Positions 5,696 to 11,935 of a stretch of 11,935 bases of DNA are shown here, in pieces. The notes under the pieces are model-generated. The model worked only from the letters and a program-made list of their open reading frames with translations. It had not been told where the DNA came from and did no database searches. Positions within the stretch are counted from its first letter, which is position 1. Each line of letters begins with the position of its first letter. Position numbers and translations under genes: made by a program. This DNA is from an uncultured Actinomycetes bacterium (GTDB lineage Bacteria; Actinomycetota; Actinomycetes; Nanopelagicales; Nanopelagicaceae), in NCBI GenBank assembly GCA_903820565.1, contig CAIJHZ010000034.1, positions 1 to 11,935 of the forward strand. Reading direction: 5' to 3'.

Positions 5696-6225
5696 AGCCC
5701 CAAGTCAGCTAACTGGTAAGCAGCGCGGTATTCATACCCTGCTTCTTTAATTTTTGGTTCAGCCCCGCGTTCGACAATTACTGCTACACCAACAACAATT
5801 GCGCCAGCTTCAACTAAGGCTTCGACCGCTGTTAGTACTGATCCACCTGTTGTTGATGTGTCTTCGACAGCTAATACGCGCTTACCCTTTACATCTGGTC
5901 CTTCAATGCGACGTTGCAAGCCATGCGCTTTTTCCGCTTTGCGAACTACGAATGAATCAAGTTTTCTTCCTTGGCTAGCTGCCACATGCATCATCGCTGT
6001 TGCAACTGGGTCTGCGCCAAGCGTTAAGCCGCCAACAGCTTCGTAATCTAAATCGTGTGTCAGATCCAGCATCACTTGGCCAACCAGGGGAGCGGCTACT
6101 GAATCCAATGTGACACGGCGCAGATCTACGTAGTAATCAGCCTCTTTACCGCTCGAAAGAATGACTTTTCCATGCACAACAGCCTTGGTCAGAATCTGTT
6201 CTCTGAGAGTTTCACGTGAATTCAT
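5692..6225 (-). CDS. pyrE: Orotate phosphoribosyltransferase
   Basis: The enzyme converts orotate and PRPP to orotidine 5'-monophosphate in de novo pyrimidine synthesis, in the cytoplasm. At 177 residues it is near the usual length for this type. The PRPP-binding motif is R-V-L-A-V-E-D-T-S-T-T-G-G-S at 116-129. The flexible catalytic loop is V-R-K-A-E-K-A-H-G at 94-102. The N-terminal substrate region S-S-G-K-x-A-D-Y-Y-V-D-L-R is at 24-36, and G-G-L-T-L-G-A-D-P is at 65-73. The ATG at 6225 has no clear Shine-Dalgarno but a TAAGGT hexamer six bases upstream, consistent with a leaderless mRNA. The gene stands alone: no other pyr gene is beside it, it is convergent with the DedA gene and divergent from the DUF1800 gene across 44 bases. 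Confidence 0.95.
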   Translation of the reverse strand: MNSRETLREQILTKAVVHGKVILSSGKEADYYVDLRRVTLDSVAAPLVGQVMLDLTHDLDYEAVGGLTLGADPVATAMMHVAASQGRKLDSFVVRKAEKAHGLQRRIEGPDVKGKRVLAVEDTSTTGGSVLTAVEALVEAGAIVVGVAVIVERGAEPKIKEAGYEYRAAYQLADLGL

Positions 6226-6231
6226 GCTGCA

Positions 6232-6237
6232 ACCTTA
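6232..6237 (-). promoter_or_regulatory. Candidate -10 box for a leaderless pyrE transcript
   Basis: The minus strand reads TAAGGT, followed by six bases and then the pyrE ATG. It matches TANNNT. An AAGG within it could alternatively be a weak Shine-Dalgarno about eight bases from the start, so the leaderless reading is not exclusive. Confidence 0.4.
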
Positions 6238-6257
6238 CCCTGCTGACTCTTGAACTC

Positions 6258-6263
6258 TAGAGT
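6258..6263 (+). promoter_or_regulatory. Candidate -10 box for a leaderless DUF1800-DUF1501 transcript
   Basis: TAGAGT (four of six bases matching TATAAT) lies six bases before the ATG at 6270, where no Shine-Dalgarno exists. The hexamer is half of a perfect 10-bp palindrome, ACTCTAGAGT (6254-6263), which could be an operator or chance. Confidence 0.4.
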
Positions 6264-6269
6264 AAACAC

Positions 6270-7568
6270 ATGAACGCACAGAGGTTAGAAACCTCACGAC
6301 TGTTGCAGCGCTTTGGTTTTGGGCCTCGTCCTGGCGAGTATGCGCAAGCTATTAAAGATGGACTTGATGCAACACGTGCAAAGGTTCTAACCGTTCCAGC
6401 AGTTGATGCAGGGGCCGCAAAAGTCGCAGAACCCGAAATAACTGATTTAGGGAATCGTCCTGCTGCTAACTCAAAGGAAATTGTCCCCTTTGCGATTGCA
6501 CAGAGGTATCAAGTTCAGCAAATGGTTATGTGGTCTCTTGATCGCATGGCAGCAAGTGATCATGGCTTAACAGAACGCATGACCTGGTTTTGGCACGGAC
6601 ATTGGGCTACTTCAGTGCAAAAACTCAATTACGCATTGCCGATGTTCAATCAATATAAAACATTACGGGCTAACTGTTTAGGAAATTTCAAAACGATGTC
6701 TCGCGCCATGATTAATGATGGTGCGTTGCAGTTTTGGTTAGATGGGCAAGACAGCACTTTGGTTGCACCAAATGAAAACTTGGGTCGCGAATTAATGGAG
6801 CTTTTTGTATTAGGTGTTGATCGTTACACCGAAGATGATGTTAAAGCCGCTGCTCGTGCATTGACTGGGTATCAAGTGAAGCGAAGTAGTGGCGCAGTGA
6901 CATTCAGCGCAAAACGTCATGATGCAAAGCCAGTTACTATTTTGGGAACAACTCAATCATTTACTGGTGAAACTTTGTCAGATTTTTTGGTAGCGCGCGA
7001 AGACAACGCAACATTTATCGCAGAGCGTTTGTGGTACCGATTTATTTCAAGTACCGAAGCGATGCCAACAACTTTTTCAGCAAAGAACGCATTTGCTGGT
7101 CGTGATATTTCGGCAGCGGTCAAAGCAATGGCAAGTGATGCAGCAATGAGCGATGAAAAGAATGATTTAGTGAAAGCACCTGTTGAATGGTTCATTGCAG
7201 CATGCAGAGCACTTGAACTAACTCCATCGCAGTTAAAGACACCAGCTCAACTGCTCAATTACTTAGACAAACTGGGCCAAGTTCCATTTAACCCTCCGAA
7301 TGTGGGCGGTTGGCCCGCGGCAGAAGCCTGGTTGTCATCAGCAACAGCCCAATACCGAATCGCCTTTGCTGCTTGGTTAATAAAGCAAAGTACTTTGCGC
7401 GCATTGATAGAGATTCCAGTTGGATCACGTGTAGTAAAGAGTGCGGATTGGTTGGGCGTTGCCGAATGGAGTCCGCGAACTCAATCAACTTTACGTGCTT
7501 CGTTAGCTGATCCCGCGCAGTTTGCTTTGCTTGCATTGTGTAGCCCCGAATTTATCGTGAGTGCATAG
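6270..7568 (+). CDS. DUF1800 family protein
   Basis: A 432-residue protein of the DUF1800 family (PF08811); no biochemical function is established. Family marks are the opening R-F-G-F-G-P-R-P-G-E-Y at 14-24; E-R-M-T-W-F-W-H-G-H-W-A at 102-113; N-E-N-L-G-R-E-L-M-E-L-F at 169-180 followed by the helix with D-V-K-A-A-A-R-A-L-T-G at 190-200; and N-P-P-N-V-G-G-W-P at 341-349. The protein appears full length for a compact member. It has no recognisable signal peptide, unlike its operon partner, so if it is exported it may travel with the Tat-exported partner (inference). The ATG at 6270 fits a leaderless mRNA. The next gene starts nine bases after its TAG stop, so the two are made together. DUF1800 and DUF1501 genes occur as neighbours in many bacteria, which supports a joint role. 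Confidence 0.9.
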   Translation: MNAQRLETSRLLQRFGFGPRPGEYAQAIKDGLDATRAKVLTVPAVDAGAAKVAEPEITDLGNRPAANSKEIVPFAIAQRYQVQQMVMWSLDRMAASDHGLTERMTWFWHGHWATSVQKLNYALPMFNQYKTLRANCLGNFKTMSRAMINDGALQFWLDGQDSTLVAPNENLGRELMELFVLGVDRYTEDDVKAAARALTGYQVKRSSGAVTFSAKRHDAKPVTILGTTQSFTGETLSDFLVAREDNATFIAERLWYRFISSTEAMPTTFSAKNAFAGRDISAAVKAMASDAAMSDEKNDLVKAPVEWFIAACRALELTPSQLKTPAQLLNYLDKLGQVPFNPPNVGGWPAAEAWLSSATAQYRIAFAAWLIKQSTLRALIEIPVGSRVVKSADWLGVAEWSPRTQSTLRASLADPAQFALLALCSPEFIVSA

Positions 7569-7571
7569 GAG
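7567..7571 (+). promoter_or_regulatory. Ribosome binding site of the DUF1501 gene
   Basis: AGGAG overlaps the TAG stop of the DUF1800 gene and stands six bases before the ATG at 7578. Termination on the first gene would leave ribosomes at this site, suggesting coupling. It contrasts with the first gene of the operon, which lacks such a site. Confidence 0.75.
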
Positions 7572-7577
7572 ACCGTC

Positions 7578-8810
7578 ATGGATACAGTAACCAGAAGAAA
7601 GTTTCTAAAACTCACAACAGGTGCGGTTGCAGTTGGCGCAGCAGCACCATTGCTCAGTATCGAAGAGATTGCACAAGCGGCAATAGATCGACCACTGCCA
7701 GCTAATAGTCCAATTCTTGTTGTCATTACTTTGTATGGTGGTAACGATGGTTTGAACACAGTTATTCCATTTACCGATCCGATCTATTACTCAGCACGCC
7801 CTGATATTTCTTACAAGGCCGCAGATGTCCTGCCACTTGATGCAGAGCTTGCTCTTAACCCCGCAATGAAAGGTTTAAAATCTTTGTGGGACCAAAAGAA
7901 AGTTGCAATAGTTCGCGGTGTTGGATACCCGGACCCAGATCACTCACACTTTTCATCGATGGCAAAGTGGCAAACAGCATCTCCTGCGAAACATATTTCA
8001 ACAGGGTGGCTTGGCCGTTGGGTAGATTCACAACCTGAAGATTCAATGCTTGCAATTTCTTTAGGTTCTGTGTTGCCACCATTATTAGCTGGTGCAAAGC
8101 GATCTGGCTCGGCTCTTCCACTTGGTGGATTAGTTATTCCTAAAGGTGATTTAGCAACTCAATGTCAGAAACTTTCAAAGGCTGTTACAAAAGATTCTAA
8201 GTTAATGGCAGCTGCTGCAACATCCATGCGCAATCTATTTTCAGTATCTACCACCGTGCAACCGGTACTTAAATCACCAGCACCTGTTAGCCCAGATTTG
8301 CCCACAACTAATGGCGGAAACGCTGGCGGAGATAGCAATTTAGCCCAGCAACTAGATGTCGTTGCAAAGCTAATTGCCGCAGGATCGCCAACAAAGGTGT
8401 GGTCTGTTTCTCTGGGTGGTTTTGATACTCATGCCAATGAGGCAAATGCACAAGCTGAGTTATTGGGTGTTGTTTCAGACTCATTGTCACGATTCATGGG
8501 TCAATTAAAGGCAACCACACGAAGCAATGATGTGACGATTATGGTGTACAGCGAATTCGGGCGCCGCGTCGCCGGAAACGGATCACAAGGAACAGATCAC
8601 GGAACATCGGGCCCAATGTTTATCATTGGCAACTCCGTTAAAGGTGGTTTTTACGGAGAGCAGCCATCGCTAAAGAATTTGTACAAAGGTGACTTGGCCG
8701 TAACAACTGACTTCCGTGATGTGTATGCCACAGTTATTGAAAAGGTTTTGAAATCGCCAGTTGGTCCAACCCTTGGAACATGGGCTGGTCGAGTTAGCTG
8801 CTTGAATTAA
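7578..8810 (+). CDS. DUF1501 family protein with Tat signal
   Basis: A 410-residue member of DUF1501 (PF07394), placed in the alkaline-phosphatase-like superfamily; its activity is unknown. The N-terminus carries a twin-arginine signal, T-R-R-K-F-L-K at 5-11, then a hydrophobic stretch to about residue 27 and a likely cleavage after A-Q-A near 34. It is therefore probably folded, perhaps with metals, before export. Conserved segments: L-Y-G-G-N-D-G-L-N-T at 52-61, D-H-S-H-F at 121-125, G-G-F-D-T-H at 280-285, S-E-F-G-R-R at 325-330 and T-D-H-G at 339-342. The Asp and His residues sit where metal ligands would be in the superfamily (inference). A low-complexity P/S/G/N stretch at about 232-253 looks like a surface loop. 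The stop interlocks with that of the convergent hspR gene. Confidence 0.91.
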   Translation: MDTVTRRKFLKLTTGAVAVGAAAPLLSIEEIAQAAIDRPLPANSPILVVITLYGGNDGLNTVIPFTDPIYYSARPDISYKAADVLPLDAELALNPAMKGLKSLWDQKKVAIVRGVGYPDPDHSHFSSMAKWQTASPAKHISTGWLGRWVDSQPEDSMLAISLGSVLPPLLAGAKRSGSALPLGGLVIPKGDLATQCQKLSKAVTKDSKLMAAAATSMRNLFSVSTTVQPVLKSPAPVSPDLPTTNGGNAGGDSNLAQQLDVVAKLIAAGSPTKVWSVSLGGFDTHANEANAQAELLGVVSDSLSRFMGQLKATTRSNDVTIMVYSEFGRRVAGNGSQGTDHGTSGPMFIIGNSVKGGFYGEQPSLKNLYKGDLAVTTDFRDVYATVIEKVLKSPVGPTLGTWAGRVSCLN

Positions 8811-9205
8811 TCTTCTTTGTAGATAATAACTTCGGTTTTGCGACGGGCGACTAAACCTTTAGGTGGGTTTTGCTCAATTAGTGCGTTTACTTCAATTCGC
8901 AGCTGTGCAACCTCGACCGCCATATTTGCAACCGCTGATTCCAATTCAATGATTCGCTTAATGCCGGCATGGTTGATTCCCTCACCAACAAGTTTTTGTA
9001 CTGCGCGCAATAAAGCGATGTCTCTCAATGAGTATCTACGGTTGCGTCCTTCAGTACGAGACGGTGAGACCAAGCCTAATTTGTCATATTGGCGCAAGGT
9101 CTGTGGATGCATTCCTGAAATTTCTGCCGCAACTGAAATGACATAAACGCCAGCATCATCATCTGGTTGATTACTCATGCCATCAGTATTCATGGTGTTC
9201 GTCAT
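8807..9205 (-). CDS. hspR: HspR, MerR-family heat-shock repressor
   Basis: A 132-residue repressor. In other Actinobacteria HspR binds HAIR inverted repeats upstream of dnaK (and often clpB), with DnaK as co-repressor, and is released on heat stress. The MerR winged helix-turn-helix is at about 21-62 (V-I-S-V-A-A-E-I-S-G-M-H-P-Q-T-L-R-Q-Y, then D-K-L-G-L-V-S-P-S-R). It is followed by G-I-K-R-I-I-E-L at 81-88, a coiled coil to about 112, and the tail T-E-V-I-I-Y-K. This layout matches mycobacterial HspR well, including the hydrophobic tail. The start ATG at 9205 overlaps the dnaJ stop as ATGA; Met10 (9178) is an alternative, with no better Shine-Dalgarno. As last gene of the chaperone operon it forms a negative feedback loop. 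Its operator is outside the window. Confidence 0.93.
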   Translation of the reverse strand: MTNTMNTDGMSNQPDDDAGVYVISVAAEISGMHPQTLRQYDKLGLVSPSRTEGRNRRYSLRDIALLRAVQKLVGEGINHAGIKRIIELESAVANMAVEVAQLRIEVNALIEQNPPKGLVARRKTEVIIYKED

Positions 9206-10122
9206 ATCTTGGCCTTGTTTGCGAAATCGGCACGAACATCTTCTGATTCGGTTTCAAATGCGAAAGTTCTGAGTGCGTCCAGAGCTTTTCCATCTACTCG
9301 TTGTGGGACTTGTACTTCGACGGTGACCAATAAGTCGCCTGTAGTACTGCCTTTTACGATTCCGCGGCCTTTTACGCGCAGGGTACGACCATTTGGAGTT
9401 CCTGGTGCAATACGAACAGTTACATCATCATCAGTCATAGTTGGAACCTTGATATCTGCGCCAAGTGCAGCTTCTGCAAATGTAACTGGCAATGTGATCA
9501 TTAAGTTCTCACCTTTGCGAGAAAAAATTGGGTGAGGTTTAACATGTAATTGAATAAACAAATCTCCAGGACCTGCTTCGCCTGGCGCGCCTTTACCTTT
9601 GACGCGAATCTTTGCGCCATCGCTTACACCCGTTGGAACACGTGCAGTAATGTTTTGTGCTTGACCGCGATCTGTTGCTAGGCGCAAATCAAGCGTTGTC
9701 CCAAATACAGATTCGCGAAATGTGATAATTGCTTCGGTTTGTAAATCCTGACCTTTACGTGGGCCGCGCCGTCCGCCGCCTCCAAATAAATTGGCAAAAA
9801 TGTCTTGTGCGTTGCCGCCACCAAACACATCATTGAAATCTCCGCCTTGAAATCCGCCGCCTTGTGGTGCACGGAAGCCGCCTTTTTCAAACAAAGAACG
9901 AGCTTCGTCATATTCGGCGCGCTTTTTTGCATCAGATAATATTTCATACGCTTCTGAAACGGCTTTAAACTTTTCTTCTTTAGCTGCATCGCCTTTTGTT
10001 TTATCTGGATGAAGATCACGAGCAAGTGCACGGTACTTCTTTTTAATTTCATCGGCGGCGGCCTTCTTATCTACACCAAGGACTTTATAGAAGTCCTTTT
10101 CATATAGATCTTTGGCTGCCAT
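9202..10122 (-). CDS. dnaJ: DnaJ-type co-chaperone without zinc finger (CbpA-like, class B)
   Basis: A 306-residue J-protein that delivers clients to DnaK and stimulates its ATPase. The J-domain is at about 10-75, with the essential H-P-D at 38-40. A Gly/Phe-rich linker follows at 81-123, then two C-terminal beta domains (about 126-200 and 201-275) with G-x-x-x-G-P-G-D-L-F-I at 180-190. The four C-x-x-C-x-G-x-G zinc-binding repeats of classical DnaJ are absent, and there is no cysteine at all. It is therefore a class B protein, shorter than the usual 370-400 residues of DnaJ. This looks like the normal family architecture, not a deletion, because the flanking beta domains join smoothly. It starts six bases after grpE, with GGGAG eleven bases before the ATG, inside the end of grpE. 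It overlaps hspR by four bases. Confidence 0.93.
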   Translation of the reverse strand: MAAKDLYEKDFYKVLGVDKKAAADEIKKKYRALARDLHPDKTKGDAAKEEKFKAVSEAYEILSDAKKRAEYDEARSLFEKGGFRAPQGGGFQGGDFNDVFGGGNAQDIFANLFGGGGRRGPRKGQDLQTEAIITFRESVFGTTLDLRLATDRGQAQNITARVPTGVSDGAKIRVKGKGAPGEAGPGDLFIQLHVKPHPIFSRKGENLMITLPVTFAEAALGADIKVPTMTDDDVTVRIAPGTPNGRTLRVKGRGIVKGSTTGDLLVTVEVQVPQRVDGKALDALRTFAFETESEDVRADFANKAKI

Positions 10123-10128
10123 TGTTAA

Positions 10129-10605
10129 TTACGCTCCCGCTGGATCTGTTACAGATACACGTGCCGGACGCAAGATGCGTTCTTTGTATTTGTACCCTGA
10201 TTGCAAAATCTTAGATGCAGTTGGTACCAAAACCTCTGCAGACTCTTCATGCAGCAATGCTTCATGGATCTGCGGATCAAAGGCTTCACCCGCTGTGCCG
10301 TATTTTTCTAGCCCAATGCGCGCGGTTATTGAATTTAGCTGGTCTGCCACTGCTTTGAAACCACCAGATAGTTCGCCATGTTGTTCTGCGCGATCAACAT
10401 CATCAAGTAGTGCAAGTAGCTCTGTAAGCACAGCACCTACTGCGCTTTCATGGGCAACTGCCCGATCACGTTCAACACGCTTTCGGTAATTTGCGTACTC
10501 TGCTTGTAGGCGTTGTAAGTCAGATGTCAGTGTTGCAACCGGGTCAGCTTCCTGACCCGGTTCAACAACTTCTTCAACTACTTGTTCAGTAGTTTCCTCT
10601 GACAT
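10129..10605 (-). CDS. grpE: GrpE nucleotide exchange factor
   Basis: A 158-residue nucleotide exchange factor that releases ADP from DnaK. The N-terminus is acidic and disordered (about 1-24). A long helix follows at about 26-60 (L-Q-A-E-Y-A-N-Y-R-K-R-V), then L-L-A-L-L-D-D-V-D-R-A-E-Q-H at 63-76. The beta domain has F-D-P-x-x-H-E-A-L at 109-117 and closes with G-Y-x-Y-K-E-R-I-L-R-P-A-R-V-S-V at 136-151, a hallmark of GrpE. The length is slightly short for the family but nothing essential is missing. Its ATG overlaps the dnaK stop by one base (TAATG), suggesting coupled translation. The purine-rich GAAGAAG just upstream is the only ribosome site. Confidence 0.95.
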   Translation of the reverse strand: MSEETTEQVVEEVVEPGQEADPVATLTSDLQRLQAEYANYRKRVERDRAVAHESAVGAVLTELLALLDDVDRAEQHGELSGGFKAVADQLNSITARIGLEKYGTAGEAFDPQIHEALLHEESAEVLVPTASKILQSGYKYKERILRPARVSVTDPAGA

Positions 10606-11935
10606 TACTTTGTATCTTCTTCTACAACTTCAGCATCTTCAACACCGTCTTCATTTGGTGTTGTTTCTCCTTCAGCTGGTGCACTGGCTGCGTACAACGC
10701 TGCACCAAGTGCTTGGCTAACAGTTGCAACTTTTTCAGTTGCTGACTTAATCATTTCGTAGTTTGAACCACCAAGTGCGGTCTTCAACTCTTCTAATGCC
10801 GCTTCAGTTTCTGTCTTCTTCTCAAGCGCATCACCTTGTGACAATTTTTCATCGTTGTCCTTGATGAACTTTTCAGTTGAATACAACAGTGAATCTCCAG
10901 CGTTACGGATCTCTGCTTCTTCCTTACGCTGACGATCTTCTTCAGCGTGTGATTCAGCATCTGCCATCATGCGTGCAATCTCATCCTTGTTAAGTGCAGA
11001 TCCACCAGTGATGGTCATGCTCTGCTCTTTGCCTGTTCCAAGATCCTTCGCAGATACATGAACAATTCCATTTGCATCGATATCGAATGTAACTTCGATT
11101 TGTGGAACTCCACGTGGCGCTGGTGGCAAACCAGTTAGTTCGAACATTCCTAGCTTCTTGTTATATGCAGCCATTTCACGTTCGCCTTGGTATGCCTGAA
11201 TCTGTACAGCAGGCTGATTGTCATCAGCTGTTGTAAATACTTCGCTGCGCTTTGTCGGAATTGTTGTGTTTCGCTCGATCAATCGAGTCATGACGCCACC
11301 CTTGGTTTCGATGCCAAGTGACAGCGGGGTAACGTCTAGGAGCAATACATCCTTTACTTCACCCTTCAAAACGCCGGCCTGTAGTGATGCGCCAACTGCA
11401 ACAACTTCGTCAGGGTTAACACCCTTGTTTGGCTCTTTGCCGCCAGTTAATTCCTTAACCAAATCAACAACTGCTGGCATACGAGTTGATCCGCCAACAA
11501 GTACAACTGATTCGATCTTTGCAATTGGAATTCCAGCATCCTTCAAGACTGCCTGGAATGGCTTCTTGCAACGCTCGAGAAGGGCCGCAGTTAACTGCTG
11601 GAACTGTGCACGAGTAATTGTTTCATCCATAAACAATGGATTCTTTTCAGAATCAACTGTTATGTATGGCAAGTTAACTGATGCAGATTGTGATGATGAT
11701 AATTCGATCTTTGCTTTTTCAGCAGCTTCACGAATACGTTGCATTGCCATCTTGTCTTTTGTTAAATCAATACCGTTAGCAGCGCCAAATGTTTGTACCA
11801 GGTGATCGACAAGTGCTTGATCCCAGTCATCTCCACCGAGGTTGTTATCGCCGTTAGTTGCCTTAACTTCAACAACACCGTCGCCGATTTCTAGGAGGGA
11901 GACGTCAAATGTTCCACCACCAAGGTCGAAGACAA
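10605..11935 (-). CDS. dnaK: DnaK (Hsp70), 5' part missing
   Basis: ATP-driven cytoplasmic chaperone. The reading frame is open to the right edge, so the gene continues upstream of the Met codon at 11750. About 442 residues are present and roughly the first 180 are missing. The first visible residues are the phosphate-binding turn V-F-D-L-G-G-G-T-F-D-V, then L-G-G-D-D-W-D. Next come the V-V-L-V-G-G-S-T-R-M-P segment of the nucleotide domain, the linker D-V-L-L-L-D-V-T-P-L-S-L-G-I-E, the substrate-binding domain (V-Q-I-x-A-Y-Q-G-E-R) and a helical lid. The C-terminus is acidic and ends D-A-E-V-V-E-E-D-T-K, the usual DnaK tail. Substitution of H by N in D-N-N-L-G-G is minor. It heads the operon dnaK-grpE-dnaJ-hspR; the promoter and HAIR sites are outside the window. 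Confidence 0.97.
   Translation of the reverse strand, partial: VFDLGGGTFDVSLLEIGDGVVEVKATNGDNNLGGDDWDQALVDHLVQTFGAANGIDLTKDKMAMQRIREAAEKAKIELSSSQSASVNLPYITVDSEKNPLFMDETITRAQFQQLTAALLERCKKPFQAVLKDAGIPIAKIESVVLVGGSTRMPAVVDLVKELTGGKEPNKGVNPDEVVAVGASLQAGVLKGEVKDVLLLDVTPLSLGIETKGGVMTRLIERNTTIPTKRSEVFTTADDNQPAVQIQAYQGEREMAAYNKKLGMFELTGLPPAPRGVPQIEVTFDIDANGIVHVSAKDLGTGKEQSMTITGGSALNKDEIARMMADAESHAEEDRQRKEEAEIRNAGDSLLYSTEKFIKDNDEKLSQGDALEKKTETEAALEELKTALGGSNYEMIKSATEKVATVSQALGAALYAASAPAEGETTPNEDGVEDAEVVEEDTK

Noticed and set aside
6254..6263. ACTCTAGAGT palindrome as a HspR HAIR element or other operator
   Set aside because: It lacks the CTTGAGT-N7-ACTCAAG spacing of HAIR, and a 10-bp palindrome can arise by chance; kept only as a note with the -10 box.
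9785..9900. Repetitive GC-rich stretch suggestive of a DNA repeat
   Set aside because: It encodes the Gly/Phe-rich linker of the J-protein; the repetition follows from the protein.
11748..11750. Met codon as the start of dnaK
   Set aside because: The frame continues upstream to the window edge with clear DnaK nucleotide-domain motifs, so this is an internal Met of a gene cut by the edge.
11218..11805. 195-residue open frame on the + strand inside dnaK
   Set aside because: Antisense to a highly conserved gene and rich in Ser/Thr/Pro as expected from the complement of dnaK codons; no start signals.

Overview
The window looks like chromosomal DNA from a streamlined, low-to-moderate-GC actinobacterium. 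The best guess is the freshwater acI / Nanopelagicales type. The reasons are: the dnaK-grpE-dnaJ-hspR gene order, which is typical of Actinobacteria; an HspR-type MerR repressor ending that operon; an ABC sugar importer with no ATPase gene of its own; very short or negative intergenic distances; and many A/T-ending codons. The lineage is an inference; the gene families are well supported. No rRNA, tRNA, CRISPR, insertion sequence or phage gene was seen, and no gene-free stretch exceeds 300 bases.

Region 1 (1-5056, minus strand) is a carbohydrate-uptake block. In transcription order it holds a cytoplasmic GH32 beta-fructosidase, a 178-base leader with a LacI-type imperfect palindrome and a stem-loop, an AglE-like sugar-binding protein, a perfect 16-bp hairpin, two CUT1 permeases joined by a 4-base overlap, and the 5' part of an MFS transporter that runs off the left edge. 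The AglE-like binding protein together with a cytoplasmic GH32 enzyme suggests import of sucrose or a similar glucosyl-fructoside, followed by intracellular cleavage. The ATPase is presumably a shared MsiK-type subunit encoded elsewhere.

Region 2 (5057-8810) alternates strands. A DedA-family membrane protein (+) is divergent from GH32 and convergent with pyrE (-). pyrE is divergent from a two-gene DUF1800-DUF1501 operon (+). The DUF1501 protein carries a clear Tat signal, so this pair is probably exported; its function is unknown. Both convergent gene pairs in the window interlock their stop codons in a TTAA tetranucleotide. The genes at the divergent junctions have no usable Shine-Dalgarno but have a TANNNT hexamer 6-7 bases before the start codon, which suggests leaderless transcripts.

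Region 3 (8807-11935, minus strand) is the chaperone operon dnaK (5' part missing)-grpE-dnaJ-hspR, with junctions of -1, +6 and -4 bases. The J-protein has no cysteines and no zinc-finger domain. HspR as the last gene fits the known actinobacterial feedback loop in which HspR, with DnaK, represses the operon; the expected HAIR operator would lie upstream of dnaK, outside the window.

No clearly new defence or mobile system was found. The most open items are the DUF1800-DUF1501 pair, the structured RNA around the sugar-binding-protein gene, and the consistent leaderless/TTAA compaction.
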